Assembly (NCBI GenBank): GCA_018398585.1
Contig: JAGTTD010000025.1
Coordinates: 16,125,578-16,189,577 of the forward strand
Source of the DNA: Simmondsia chinensis
Taxonomy: Eukaryota; Streptophyta; Magnoliopsida; Caryophyllales; Simmondsiaceae
DNA: 64,000 bases
Reading direction: 5' to 3'
The first letter of the stretch is position 1. Every line of letters starts with the position of its first letter. Of the stretch, positions 37,150 through 47,269 are shown piece by piece. The translations under genes were made by a program, and so were the position numbers. Below the pieces are notes generated by a model, which was not told the DNA's origin, searched no databases, and saw only the letters and a program-made list of their open reading frames with translations.

Positions 37150-37699
37150 ATTGATGAATAATATAGCATACAAATATAATAAAACACAATCATAATTATA
37201 AATATATTTAAATAAAGTAAAATATATCATAAATTGTTAAAAAATACAACTATAACAATATAATAGTGGCATATAAAATTACAAATATATTTTATAAAAA
37301 ATATATTATAAAAAAATAGAATTATAACAATATAAATAACTTAGCCTCCATTTGTTTTGATAAAAAAATTAAAATCTAAGAAGTAGTTTTCATCCTTTCC
37401 ATTGTTTGGCGCACATGTTTTGATGGAAAAGATTTTCCTCCAATGGAGGGAAAATATTTTCCTTTATAAAATTAAGGAAGTTATGATTCCTAGCGTCACA
37501 ATAACATTTGCGGTAATAAGCATGCCAATATGAAAATTATGAATTAGGTATTTTTTGACAAAAGTTGCCAGATTCTCAATGAGAATTATTGACGTAGAAT
37601 ATGAGTTCGACAATACATATGTATTCTCTTCATAATGTAGTGATTTCTTTTATCAAAAAATGCTAATATATATATATATATATATATGACATCAGTTCT

Positions 37700-37780
37700 A
37701 GGGGTAAGGCTGCGTACATCACCCCCCCCCCCCCCCCCGACCCTGCTTTCTGCGGGAGCTGCAAGGCACTGGGGCTGTTG
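37700..37780 (+). mobile_element. 81-bp LINE/SINE tail insertion
   Basis: The block GGGGTAAGGCTGCGTACATC, a 17-C run (37722-37738), GACCCTGCTTTCTGCGGGAG, GGCACTGGGGCTGTTG corresponds to the last ~80 bases of the LINE/SINE family. It is flanked by a direct repeat of about 20 bp (TATATATGACATCAGTTCT at 37681-37699 and 37785-37803), as expected for a severely 5'-truncated retro-insertion. Confidence 0.85.
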
Positions 37781-37951
37781 TATATATATATGACATCAGT
37801 TCTGATGGAAATTAGCCAAATTTTATCAAAAATTTCCCAAATTCTAACACATAGTATACCTAGGTGATAAAATTTCATATCTTAGGGTATCGTATTATAT
37901 ATATTAAAATGATATGATGCTTAGGTAATGAATGCTCAAATTTTAGGATAC

Positions 37952-37996
37952 AACAACAACAGTCTCAGTGCCTTGCGGCTCCCGCATAACGCGGGA
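37952..37996 (-). mobile_element. 45-bp LINE/SINE tail insertion, minus strand
   Basis: Read on the minus strand: CCCGCGTTATGCGGGAG, CCGCAAGGCACTGAGACTG, TTGTTGTTG. This is the extreme 3' end of the LINE/SINE family. AAATTTTAGGATAC is duplicated on both sides (37938-37951 and 37997-38010), giving a 14-bp duplication. It is among the shortest retro-insertions that can still be recognised. Confidence 0.85.
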
Positions 37997-38297
37997 AAAT
38001 TTTAGGATACATAAGAGATAATTTTTTTTATTTTGTATATCTTTCATAGTTAAATTTTATATTATTTTTCATATATGTCATATTGATGCTTATATTGTCC
38101 TATATAATGAAATATAAGATGATTGGTAAAAATATTTATTTTAGACCATACAAGAAAATATCAATGCGGAACCAAGTTTTCCATTGAAACAAACAAATGA
38201 AAACGTCAATTAGATCTTAATTTTCCTTGGAAAGCCTTTTCCAAAAGAAAAAATAAATTCCTATAATCTAAGTTTCCTTCTAAACAAACGGAGCCTA

Positions 38298-40490
38298 GTC
38301 TAAACTTGTTGCGGTTGGTGCGGGACTTGCTATACAAGTGCTACGATTGTCTTCTTCATCCCTTGATTAACCCAAGTTTAGTCGGTCTTGATCTCTATAC
38401 GCAGCAGCCGTCCAATCCTTCAAGCATGCCGACATTTCTAAGGTGGATGATGCTAGCTTCGCTCTTTTTTTTATCCAAGAAATCTACCACTTGTACTAAA
38501 CGCCAATACGATGCTACTGAAGACACCGAACACGATAGTATATCGTGTGCCATAATAGAAAGCACAGGATATTGGGCTCTATTAGAACACCACCATTAAA
38601 AAATATCAAAATATGGATTCACCTTTGTCGGGTTGAAGTCGAGCATCGGCGAATGTATGTACAAATTTAGCTCATCATATGTCGTGGGAATTTGTTTGGG
38701 CTCTAATCAGCTCAACATATCCCAGGCATATGATTTTCGTTTAGAAGATAACGAAAAAGATGATGTGGAAGAATTTGGATTATCAGATGATAATCTTCGA
38801 GCATACAAGGAAAATAATTACGTAAATTTTTAGCAACTTCCGCAATAAAAGATGCTACATCATAAGTTGGATTTTTGTCGTAAAAATATTGTGCAAATAA
38901 TTGCAAACCGGTAAGTTTACAACGTGGATAAAAAATAGTGGCAATATAATATGTCAGTGGTAATTCAAAATAATATTTAAAAAGTTTTTGCCTCGTGACG
39001 GAAATAGAGCCCTATAACACGGGGTTAGAGGAGTTCTCTACCATCCAAGCAACAATATCTACCGGTGTAGATATTGCTTGTGTAATAGTTGGCTAATAAC
39101 ATCCAAAAAAAGTCATAGCATCTTTAAAAACAACAAAAAGTTTACAAACTTCATTAATTACGTTCCAATCTACACATTAGAAATTAAAAGAACTAAGTTC
39201 TGAAGGATTTTGCTGTACAAATTCAATTAAGACATCGTTATATGGCATTATTCTTTTTAACATATCAACCGCAAATGACCTTCTATTTGGTGTATCTAAT
39301 TTAATTTTTTTAAAAAGAATGTCATGAATGTCACAAAGAAGTTTAAATTTTCTTTGCCTGGTTACAGATGTCTTAATTGCTTTAGCTACTTCTCTTAATT
39401 AAAGACATAAGAGAAGCATGTACAAGTTGCAACACATCCATTACTATTAAATACAGTATATGACAGATGCAACGCAAATAAAAATATTTTTCATCTAACA
39501 TGGGCCTCATATGCCTAATTAATTATTTAACAGATGTATCATTGTTAGTAGTATTATCAAAAGTAATGCTAAAAATTTTGCAGTCTATCCCCCACTCACG
39601 GCATGCCTCCGTAATAGCACCTGTGATTACATTAGCACTGTGGGAATATTCAAATAGGAAAAAATGAATTATTTATTTTTGCATAACATAGGAAGAATCA
39701 ATCCAATGTGCCATTATGCACAAGAAGGCACGCAGGGTTTCGACTTTCACGTGCCCAACATCAACAAGAACATGCTCGGTTCACCTTTAAAATATCTTGA
39801 AGATCATTTTTCAAATTTATAAATTCCTTAAATGCGTTCCGCTTTAAAGTGTTCCGAGGAACCCTTACAGCGACAGGGCTTAACGTGGTTTGACAGTACA
39901 GATGAATCTAGGGTCTTCGTGAGTGGTAAACGGCCTTTCAGGCCCAAAGACGTATCTTATTAATTTGCATCTATTAGTTTCATGTATAAGCCTAAAGTTA
40001 GCAAGTGCACCAATCGCTTGCTGTACAAGAGTTTGTTGGGTTTTATCTGCATTTAATTCGGGTTGCTTTTTAGTAAGTGTCTTTTTAAAGTGCCAGTCCT
40101 ACTACAACGTGGATGACTGAAAACTTTTGGGGGATCACATAATGTACAATATGCTTTATTATGTGCACGATCTAGTGTAAAGTGGTTCCATACATCACTA
40201 GTATTACGTCTACTACTAGTGCGGGTTTCCGTTTCATCGGTGATGGGTGTGGGTTCGGTTTGAAAACATCTCGCACCACCCAATTCAGGATAATCTTACT
40301 CGTAGTGCTACTCATATTCCCAATTTAAGGTGTCTGTATAAGAAGGTGATGGACTGAGTTCTGAAAAAGTCCGTTCCTGGGTATTAAGCTCAACTACTCT
40401 ACCCGTTTTAGGGATTTTAGGTGATCAAAAAGAGCTAGAACTAGGTCGACAAGCTCCCGATGAAGATGAATTATGTGCTATGATATTTTT
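38298..40490 (-). pseudogene. hAT-2 transposase relic
   Basis: Minus-strand sequence is colinear with hAT-3. The N-terminal part (about 40490-40290) has a serine-rich start, then PKIPKTGRVVEL. The BED zinc finger at 40283-40053 reads HFTLDRAHNKAYCTLC and TGTLKRHLLKSN; the final histidine of the finger has become N. The middle (39960-39300) follows hAT-3 with frameshifts. The dimerisation domain is at about 38620-38330. Transposase normally binds the TIRs and subterminal motifs and cuts the element out. Stops make this copy non-functional. Confidence 0.82.
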
Positions 40491-40913
40491 TTAATTTAAA
40501 ATTTTAAAATCCCAGTAAGAATGCAAGTTAGGTAAATAAAATGACAAATAAATATAATTTTGATACTAGTTTTACCAAAGCAAAAACTAAAATTTTACAA
40601 GCTTCTACGAGCAAAACACAATTGAAACTTCGAACTTGAGAGATTTAGAACAAAAATTTGTATTTAAGTAGTGAAGAGAGAATTGGAGAGATTATTGTGT
40701 GGTAAAATGAGATAATGATTTTAGTATTTATAGGGAAAAAATGAATTTTTTTTTAATTATACCATCGTTGGAGTCATCAGGTTGGGGGCAGAAGCAGCCA
40801 TTGGAGGCTTCTACTCCCCAACGGGCCCAACCCTCTCCAGTAGCAGGACAGGCCCAATCGAACAGGGTCGGGTTCCGGGCCGACCTGGCCCATTAGTCAC
40901 CTCTACCCCACAC

Positions 40914-41695
40914 TAGCCGAATCTTGAAAAGGTGATTCTTCAAAATGAGTGAGAATATCTATATATGGGGATTATATTCAAATTGACCATCATTATCCAA
41001 ATATAAAGTGTCAATGAAAGGTGGTATCATAACAGGTTCAAAATATTGCGTTCTTCGATGTTAAACTTAACTCCTGTAATAATTGTAGGAAAAGATTTGG
41101 TCCTAGAGGTTTTGAGCGGCTGTGAAAATCTAGAACTAGATCGGCTGAACCAGATGAAGATACTCCATGTTTCATGATTTTAATAGTGTATTAAATATGT
41201 GAAAATAATAGAAGAAATATTAATGCAATGCAAAACAGCAAATAAAAATTAAATACTAATTTACCGAAGCATAAATTGAATATTTAACTTCAACAAGCTT
41301 CTACGACCAAAATTGGCATTTCAAGCTTGAGAGCACAATTGGAGAACAATTAGAGAGAACAGAGGAGAAGAAAAGATGGTTGATTGTGTGGTGAATGAGG
41401 AGGGAGGTGGGAGTATATATACATATATATATATTGTGTTTTTTTTTTTTATTTTATTGAGTTCAGCCAATGCACCGGGGGAGGGGGTGAGGAAGTGGTA
41501 CTAGTTTTTACGCTAAAAAGGGTCAGACCCATGCCACCAGCACAGGCCATGCTGTGTCCAGGTTTTGGCTGTTCTATAATTTGACCTGTGACCCGGCCCA
41601 CTACAATGTACGGGTCGACCTGCCAACAAGGTGGGTTGGGTCGGGTTAGGTCATTTTCCCTATCATTACCCGACCTGACCCATTGGTCACCTCTA
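40914..41695 (-). pseudogene. hAT-1 transposase N-terminus and 5' terminal region
   Basis: Sequence of hAT-1 resuming after hAT-2. A start codon at 41173-41175 (minus) gives MKHGVSSSGSADLV, similar in position and Ser-rich character to the N-termini of hAT-2 and hAT-3. Frameshifts follow. 41400-41440 is an AT tract and 41460-41695 a GC-rich terminal region ending in the TIR. Confidence 0.65.
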
Positions 41696-41703
41696 CTCGT
41701 AGC
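41696..41703. repeat. Target-site duplication of hAT-1 (right)
   Basis: CTCGTAGC, identical to 33668-33675. Confidence 0.92.
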
Positions 41704-41919
41704 TAAAAGCAAAACAAAATACTTAACACTGTTATAACAAACTCACAAGTTTTTCAAGAACATTCACAACTACAATAGTAAGTACAAAGAAGTAGCCGAT
41801 GGAAAGCAGTCATGTAATGAAGAACTTTTTTTTTTTTTTTTTTTTTTGCATAAACGTGGCATCGTATCTTAAGGATAGTAAATTCCTAGCAAGATTTACG
41901 TCCAAGAGGTCCCGTAGAA
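41704..41919. other. Short unassigned segment with a T-tract
   Basis: Sequence between hAT-1 and the next LTR element. It contains a run of about 22 T (41828-41849) and ends in TAGAA (41915-41919), the duplicated target of LTR element A. No gene seen. Confidence 0.6.
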
Positions 41920-43201
41920 TGTTGGATTATGGTCGCATGAAATTCGTTATCCACTATAGGATGTAACTTGGTTCGTAAGTTCATCCATAGCAATAGACTG
42001 GAGCGTCATGATTAAAATAATAGGTGAAATTGTTTGAGAATTTCAATTCCATTAATTAGGATGCCGTTTGCCAATTTTAGCCATCCACTTTGTTTAGGCT
42101 TGTGGGAGACAAACTTGGATAATTATATTCTAATTTGGGAAATAGAAATTATTGATGATTTTATTGATTTTATAATGGGGATTTTAAATTGGATTTTGTT
42201 TAAAATGAGCAATAAGATTTGGAAAATACCTTGTATTATTTTTTGGCAAGATAATATTAGGTTTGTTAATATACCCGTTGGGTTTTACCCAACCCGGATT
42301 CCCAAGCCAGCCAATTGCCTAAGCCGTCATATTGCAACCACGTGTCCTAATCTTTGTGTTAGGGTTTTGTTGGGAGCACCAGAGATCAAAATTGAAAAAA
42401 ACCAAAAGTGGATTTCTCTGGAGGAAAATTTGCAGAGGAGAGAGAAAGTGAGGTCAAAGTAGAATGAACCCATTTGTTGGGTTCTCAAGGATGCTACTCT
42501 GATGAGAGAAAGAATGAAGGAGAGAGAAAAGAGAGGATGGTGAGTTGATGAAAAAGAAGACGACAGTGGTGATCGTTTGGAGCTCGGGATGCTCGGTTCA
42601 AGGTGGTGACTCGAAGGCGTAGTCCCTGATGATGGGCTTTTTCAAGGATCAAGCTGGGGTTTGTATCTCTAGGCTGTTCCATGCTCTTCCGCGTTCAGTT
42701 ATAGTTTTCTCTTGTACTTTCTTAGTTTCTTGCTTTAATCTCTGTATTGTTTTCGATTTTGGACTTGAGCTCAGGATGCTCGGTTCAAGGTGGTGACTCG
42801 AAGGCATAGTCCCTGATGATGGGCTTTTTCAAGGATCAAGCTGGGGTTTGGATCTCCAGGCTGTTCCATGCTCTTCCAAGTTCAGTTATAGTATTCTCTT
42901 GTTCTTTCTTAGTTTCTTGCTTTAATATCTGTATTGTTTTCAATTTTAGACTTGATGCTTCGTTTGTGTTTGTAACTCTAAATTATTAACAGTGGATTTG
43001 AGTCCTCTGAAAATGGAGGCCCATGGGGTGGGACCTCCTGAGGTGCCGAACCACGTATATCACGTGTTCTTCATGGTTTTTGTTGTTTTTGGTTCTATTT
43101 TTGGGTTGGTTTCAATCATGGGCTTTTGTTACTCATTGCTTGGACAAGGCCTGGTTTTCGAGTTGAGTTCGGGATGGATTTTAGGGCCCAAATTCGTAAC
43201 A
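41920..43201 (+). repeat. LTR element A, 5' LTR (1282 bp)
   Basis: Starts TGTTGGATTATGG and ends AATTCGTAACA. Compared with the 3' LTR it has a ~187-bp tandem duplication (42581-42767 repeated at 42768-42955) and lacks ~46 bp at about 42355 that in the 3' LTR contain the TATA box. The short open frames inside it (for example 42034-42462) are LTR sequence, not genes. Confidence 0.9.
42581..42955. repeat. Tandem duplication inside the 5' LTR of element A
   Basis: GAGCTCGGGATGCTCGGTTC near 42581 recurs as GAGCTCAGGATGCTCGGTTC at 42768. The copies (about 187 bp each) differ at only a few positions and the second LTR has a single copy, so the duplication arose after insertion or during the last replication. 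Confidence 0.88.
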
Positions 43202-45493
43202 AGTGATCTTAGAGCACCAACAATTGGTATCAAGCTTTTGGCTTATGGTCCATTGGCATTGTGAGCATGAAAAGACAACCAAAACTAAACTAGAATGTGG
43301 TTTTGAGTTTGATTATCTTGTTTTTTAGATCTTGTATTTTCTTGAAATGAAATGTTTATAGAAATAGGGTCTGATTTCTTATTTTTTCTGAAATTTTTTG
43401 AGTCAAATTTCCAAATGGGTTGAAGAGGAACAATCGTTTTGAGACGATTAGTGAGCTTTTGCTATTAAAAAATTTGAGTGTTATTTTTCGAATGCTACGG
43501 TGTTTGTGGTAGTATTATAAAAGCCAGAAAAAGGAAGAACATACATGTGATATGGAAAAAAAAAGAAAAGGGTTTAAATCACTATTAGAAATTTAGGTTT
43601 AAGTTTACAATTAGAACAGAGGGTTGGTTTAGGCATTGGATTTGTTTTTTGACATGGATTGAGGACTTTTACTGTCTATTTTGGATTTAAGTGGGTGGTG
43701 GGGTGCTTGGAGTAGATGTTTCTTGAAAGATAGCTGACGGATAACTATCATAGTTTTAGACTATTGAATATCCCTGAATGGTTGAGAAAACTTGGTTTTC
43801 TCTTGGAACCTTAGAAGTGTCTAATTGGTTAGGACTTTCTTGAAGTCCTTGGTTGTCTCTAGCCTGGTTGGACTAGTTTCGGAGATGGATCATTTGGTTT
43901 GAACATCGGATTGTGTCTAAAGCCCTTGTTTGTCTCCTAAGTGGTGGTTGAGACAAGTTTTGAGTGTCCTTGTTTTGGGCGCTTAATTAGGTGACTTAGG
44001 TAGCATGGATTTCTCGTTGTTATTTGAACATCCTCTAGTTTCCTGTTTATAGAAAAGATGTTTATGCTTGAGACTAACGATTTGTCTTGAAGTAAGAAAG
44101 CTTTACGTACATCTTATCAATGGAGCAGTTCGGAATTAATCGCTCATATTCAACCTTGTCTATGGTCGGTTGAGAACCTGGTGTAGATTCGTGTTTCGGT
44201 AGAGCGATACCAGAGTTAAATTGCTTGAGCCTGACCTGGATGGTGGTCGAAGGTGAATCCTTGGTTTGAATTCTGTTTTGTGGCTGACTTTGCTGTTCAG
44301 AAATTGAATTGTGTGTCTTTTTTTAATTTTTTGTGTGATTGTTATGGTTAATACTTGTTTAATACTTGAGGTTGATTGTAAACTTGTTAGAATGGAAGCC
44401 TTGAATCTAGAATTGGCCATTTTTAGTTTTAAGCATATTTAGTTGCACAATCTTAAATCCTAGTGTAAGGGTAGAGTATGGTATGTTTGTGTCTTAACTA
44501 TGAGATTAACCTTACATGTGAGAGTTGTTTTCTCGCGTATTTTTTTGTGACCTAAGTAAAATAGTTGATCATTATAAAGGGCTTATAAGACTTGTGAGTT
44601 TTTGTGAAAATCTGTATGATTTAGTGTTTTAGTCTCCATGTTGATGTGTCTCATGTATTTTCCATGGTTATATTTGAAGCAAGTTGAATATGGTGTTACA
44701 TGTTGCTTGAAGTGATGATAAGCATGTTATTTATGGACTGTTTTCAAGCTAAATTTTATGCTACATGTTGGTTTTTGGGCTGTATGTTGTGTATATACTG
44801 CAGATTATGACTGTTAGTTGCTGAATTTCTTGTTGTACTAGTTTGTTCTTGCTGTAACGGGCAGCTTGCTGCTGAATTTATTGCATTATAGTAGTGTTTA
44901 AGCTGTTTTGTTGAATTTGAGCTTATAATTGGAAAAAATATGATATGTTTGGGTCATATGTGGATGTAGTGTTGTCTTTGGAGACTTGTATGCCCTTGGA
45001 ATCATTGTTTCAGGCCTTCTTTTCTAGTTTTAGGAAAAGGGTGAGGTTTAGGTCTAATGTGAACCTTGATTGACCATAAGTTTGGTAAGATTATGTTTAG
45101 GTACCTTATGTTTTGAGTAATGGTCATATGTTGTATGCTCATGTTGGGTTGTTATGGATGTTGTTTATGGTCGAATCTTGTGATATAATATATGAGTTGA
45201 TTTGGCTAATATGAATGCTAGGAGAATTGCATGTTTAGTTTGGATTTTATGTTTATATTATGATAGACTTAATTGCCGTGATTGTATGTTTGATTCCTGA
45301 GCCCATGTTATGTTTTGTAAGCATGTTTGGTTTCTTGGCATGAAACTGGATCTTCGAAAGGATTGTGTTGTCCTAATTAAAACTTGCGTGTTAAAATTTT
45401 GTGCCAAGGTAACCAGGACCCGTCGTGGTTGTTTTCGAAATGGCCTCTATTTTCGAGGAGCGTTGTGAGCTAATTTTATGATACCATGATGAT
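43202..45493 (+). other. Internal region of LTR element A, non-coding
   Basis: About 2.3 kb with no open frame resembling gag, protease, RT, RNase H or integrase on either strand. It is T/G-rich on the plus strand with many TTG and TGTTT words. No obvious polypurine tract precedes 45494. Its function, if any, would be as RNA for packaging. Confidence 0.75.
43203..43236 (+). promoter_or_regulatory. LTR element A primer-binding region, two tRNA-Met-like sites
   Basis: Two bases after the LTR, TGATCTTAGAGC (43204-43215) matches 9 of 12 positions of the initiator tRNA-Met site TGGTATCAGAGC. Another site, TTGGTATCAAGC, follows at about 43224-43235, preceded by CCAACA as if an earlier LTR end lay at 43222. 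Either could have served as primer site. Confidence 0.55.
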
Positions 45494-46633
45494 TGTTGGA
45501 TTATAGTCTCAAGAAATTCGATATCCACTATAGGATGTAACTTAGTTTCGTAAGTTCATCAGTAGTAATAGACTGGAGTGTTATGACTAAAATAAAAGGT
45601 GAAATTGTCAGAGAATTTCTATTCCAGAAATTAGGATATCTTTTTCTGATTTTAGCTACCTGCCTTGTTTAGGCTCATTGGAGGCAAATTTGGACAATTA
45701 TATTCTAATTTGGAGAATAGAAATTATAGACGATTTTGTTGATTCCATAATTGGGATTTTAAATTGGGTTTTGTTTAAAATGGATAATAAGATTCAGAAA
45801 GTACCTTGCATTATTTTTTGATAAAATAATATTAGGTTTGTTATTATACCCATTGGGTTTCACCAGACCTGGATTTTAAGCCAGCCAGCTGCTTAAGCTG
45901 TCAAATTACAACCACGTGTCCTAATATTTACCGTTGGATGAGTTTTGCTTCTATCTTACTGCTTTATAAACCCATTTGTGTTAGGGTTTCAATGGGAGCA
46001 CCAGAAAGCAAAATTGAAGAAACTAAAAATGGGGTTTCTCTGGAGGAAAAATCTCAATTGAGAGAGAAAGTGATGTGAGAGCATAATGAATCCATTTGTT
46101 GAGTTCTCTAGGATGCCACTCTAGAGAAAGAAAGAATGGAGGAGAGAGAGAAAGCATGAAGAGAGAATGGCGAGTTGATGGAGAAGAAGAAGACAGTGGT
46201 GAACATTTGGAGCTCGAGATGCTCAGTTCATGGCGGGGACTTGAAGGCATAGCCCCTGATGATGGTCTTTTTCAATGATCTAGTTCGGGTTTGGATATCT
46301 AGGCCATTCTTCGCTTTTCCTCGTTCGGTTATGGTTTTCTCTTGTTCTTTCTTTAATCTCCGTATTGTTTTCGATTTTAGACTTGATGCTCAATCTATGT
46401 TTGTAATCTTAAATCACTGATAGTAGATTTGACTCCTCTGAAAATAGAGGCTAGTAGAGTAGGACCTTATTGAGGTACTGAGCCACGTATATTGCGTATT
46501 CTTCGTTGTTTTCATTATTTTTGGTTTTATTTCCTCGTTGGTTTCGTTTGTGGGCTTTTTTTGCTCAATGCTTGGACAAGATCTGGTTTTTAAGTTGAGT
46601 TCGGATCAGATTTTAAGGACCGAATTCACAACA
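45494..46633 (+). repeat. LTR element A, 3' LTR (1140 bp)
   Basis: Starts TGTTGGATTATAG and ends CGAATTCACAACA. It keeps a TATA-like box (GCTTTATAAACCC, about 45961-45973) followed by GTTAGGGTTTC. This region is deleted in the 5' LTR. Confidence 0.9.
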
Positions 46634-46638
46634 TAGAA

Positions 46639-47110
46639 GAACAAAGTAGACCCAAGTAACTGTACATGTTCTAATACCATATATTTGGTGTTTTATGTTT
46701 GTATGTAATAGACTAATTAGTATTTTTTATATTTTACGCATTACAATGCTTATTAATAAAACTGAGATATTATTTATTTATATTTTGCTTCATATTATTT
46801 ATTTATTTATTTACTTAATTTAGAAAACAAAATAGGTCAAACTCAGGTCACACACAGTCTGACCCGCATTGGGCCACTCCCGAGCTAGATCCATGCCAAC
46901 TGAGGATGTGTCTGCCCCATGTTAGACCCATGACCTTGTTCAATCTGATCCATTCTAGACTTGTGTCACGAGCCAAATCATGTCGGAGACTTTTTTCCCT
47001 CTAGCCACCCCGCCCCAAAGCATTGTACGAATGAATGTGACTCACGTCGGTGCGTTCATACACCTTTAACCCGTAGGTTAGGTCACGGATTGACCCGCTC
47101 GCTACCATTA
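46639..47110. other. AT-rich spacer and hAT-end-like GC block upstream of the GeBP-like gene
   Basis: 46639-46840 is AT-rich with TTTATTTATT repeats. 46840-47110 is GC-rich and contains AGGTCAAACTCAGGTCAC, GACCCGCATTGGGCC and GATTGACCCGCTCGCTACC, resembling the terminal regions of the hAT elements (for example GACCCATTGGTCACCTCTA at 41677). The final ACCATTACCTA would be a diverged TIR. No gene seen. Confidence 0.55.
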
Positions 47111-47118
47111 CCTAGCAA

Positions 47119-47125
47119 TATAAAG
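47119..47125 (+). promoter_or_regulatory. Putative TATA box of the GeBP-like gene
   Basis: TATAAAG lies 150 bp upstream of the start codon, a normal distance for a plant core promoter with a ~120-nt leader. It directly follows the hAT-end-like block. Confidence 0.55.
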
Positions 47126-47228
47126 CATCGGGTTCGCCTACTTCAGCTGTGATAGGTCGCAATCTTCAATTAAAACACACGCACACACGCCCCTCATTTC
47201 GAAACCCTAGAGCCGCTCCAATTTCTTC

Positions 47229-47269
47229 TTGCATCTCTGTCTCTCTCTGTCTCTCTCTCTCTCTCTCTC
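47229..47269 (+). repeat. CT-rich 5' leader of the GeBP-like gene
   Basis: A (CT)n tract (47234-47269) runs directly into the start codon. Pyrimidine-rich leaders of this kind are common in plant 5' UTRs. It is probably variable between individuals. Confidence 0.8.

Larger units (their letters stand above)
37344..38294. mobile_element. Tourist/Harbinger-like MITE in hAT-2
   Basis: The ends GCCTCCATTTGTTTTG (left) and, on the minus strand, GCTCCGTTTGTTTAG (right) form an inverted repeat, flanked by TTA (37341-37343) and CTA (38295-38297). The related hAT-3 has the uninterrupted site ACTTAGTC at 49853-49860, so the boundaries and the 3-bp duplication are confirmed by a paralogous empty site. 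The interior is AT-rich and non-coding. Two small retro-insertions (37700-37780, 37952-37996) lengthen it. Confidence 0.85.
36189..40905 (-). mobile_element. hAT-2: hAT transposon nested in hAT-1
   Basis: The ends are TAGAGGTGGCCGTGGGCC (left) and, on the minus strand, TAGAGGTGACTAATGGGCC (right). They are flanked by the 8-bp duplication GCCCACAC/CCCCACAC. The element is 4717 bp. After subtracting a LINE (36449-37149 plus one 16-bp duplication) and a MITE (37344-38294), the original length is about 3.0 kb, like hAT-3. The left terminal region (36189-36340) is strikingly rich in GGGCC and GGCTTGG words. Confidence 0.92.
33676..41695 (-). mobile_element. hAT-1: hAT (Ac-like) transposon with a nested hAT inside
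   Basis: The left end TAGAGGTGGCCACTGGGTCA and the right end (minus strand TAGAGGTGACCAATGGGTCA) form matching terminal inverted repeats, flanked by the perfect 8-bp duplication CTCGTAGC. Excluding hAT-2 (36189-40905 plus its duplication) the element is about 3.3 kb. GC-rich terminal parts enclose a minus-strand transposase relic. This is the outermost of three nested levels here (hAT-1, hAT-2, then MITE/LINE). Confidence 0.93.
41920..46633 (+). mobile_element. LTR element A: non-autonomous LTR retrotransposon (LARD-like)
   Basis: Two homologous LTRs (41920-43201 and 45494-46633) with TGTTGGA...ACA ends are flanked by the perfect 5-bp duplication TAGAA (41915-41919 and 46634-46638). The 2.3-kb internal region has no gag or pol. 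The strand is assigned from the tRNA-Met-like sites following the left LTR and from a TATA box in the right LTR in plus orientation. Proteins must come from another element. Confidence 0.92.

Noticed and set aside
42034..42462. Open frame of 142 codons as a gene
   Set aside because: It is entirely within the LTR of element A and is not preserved in the other LTR.
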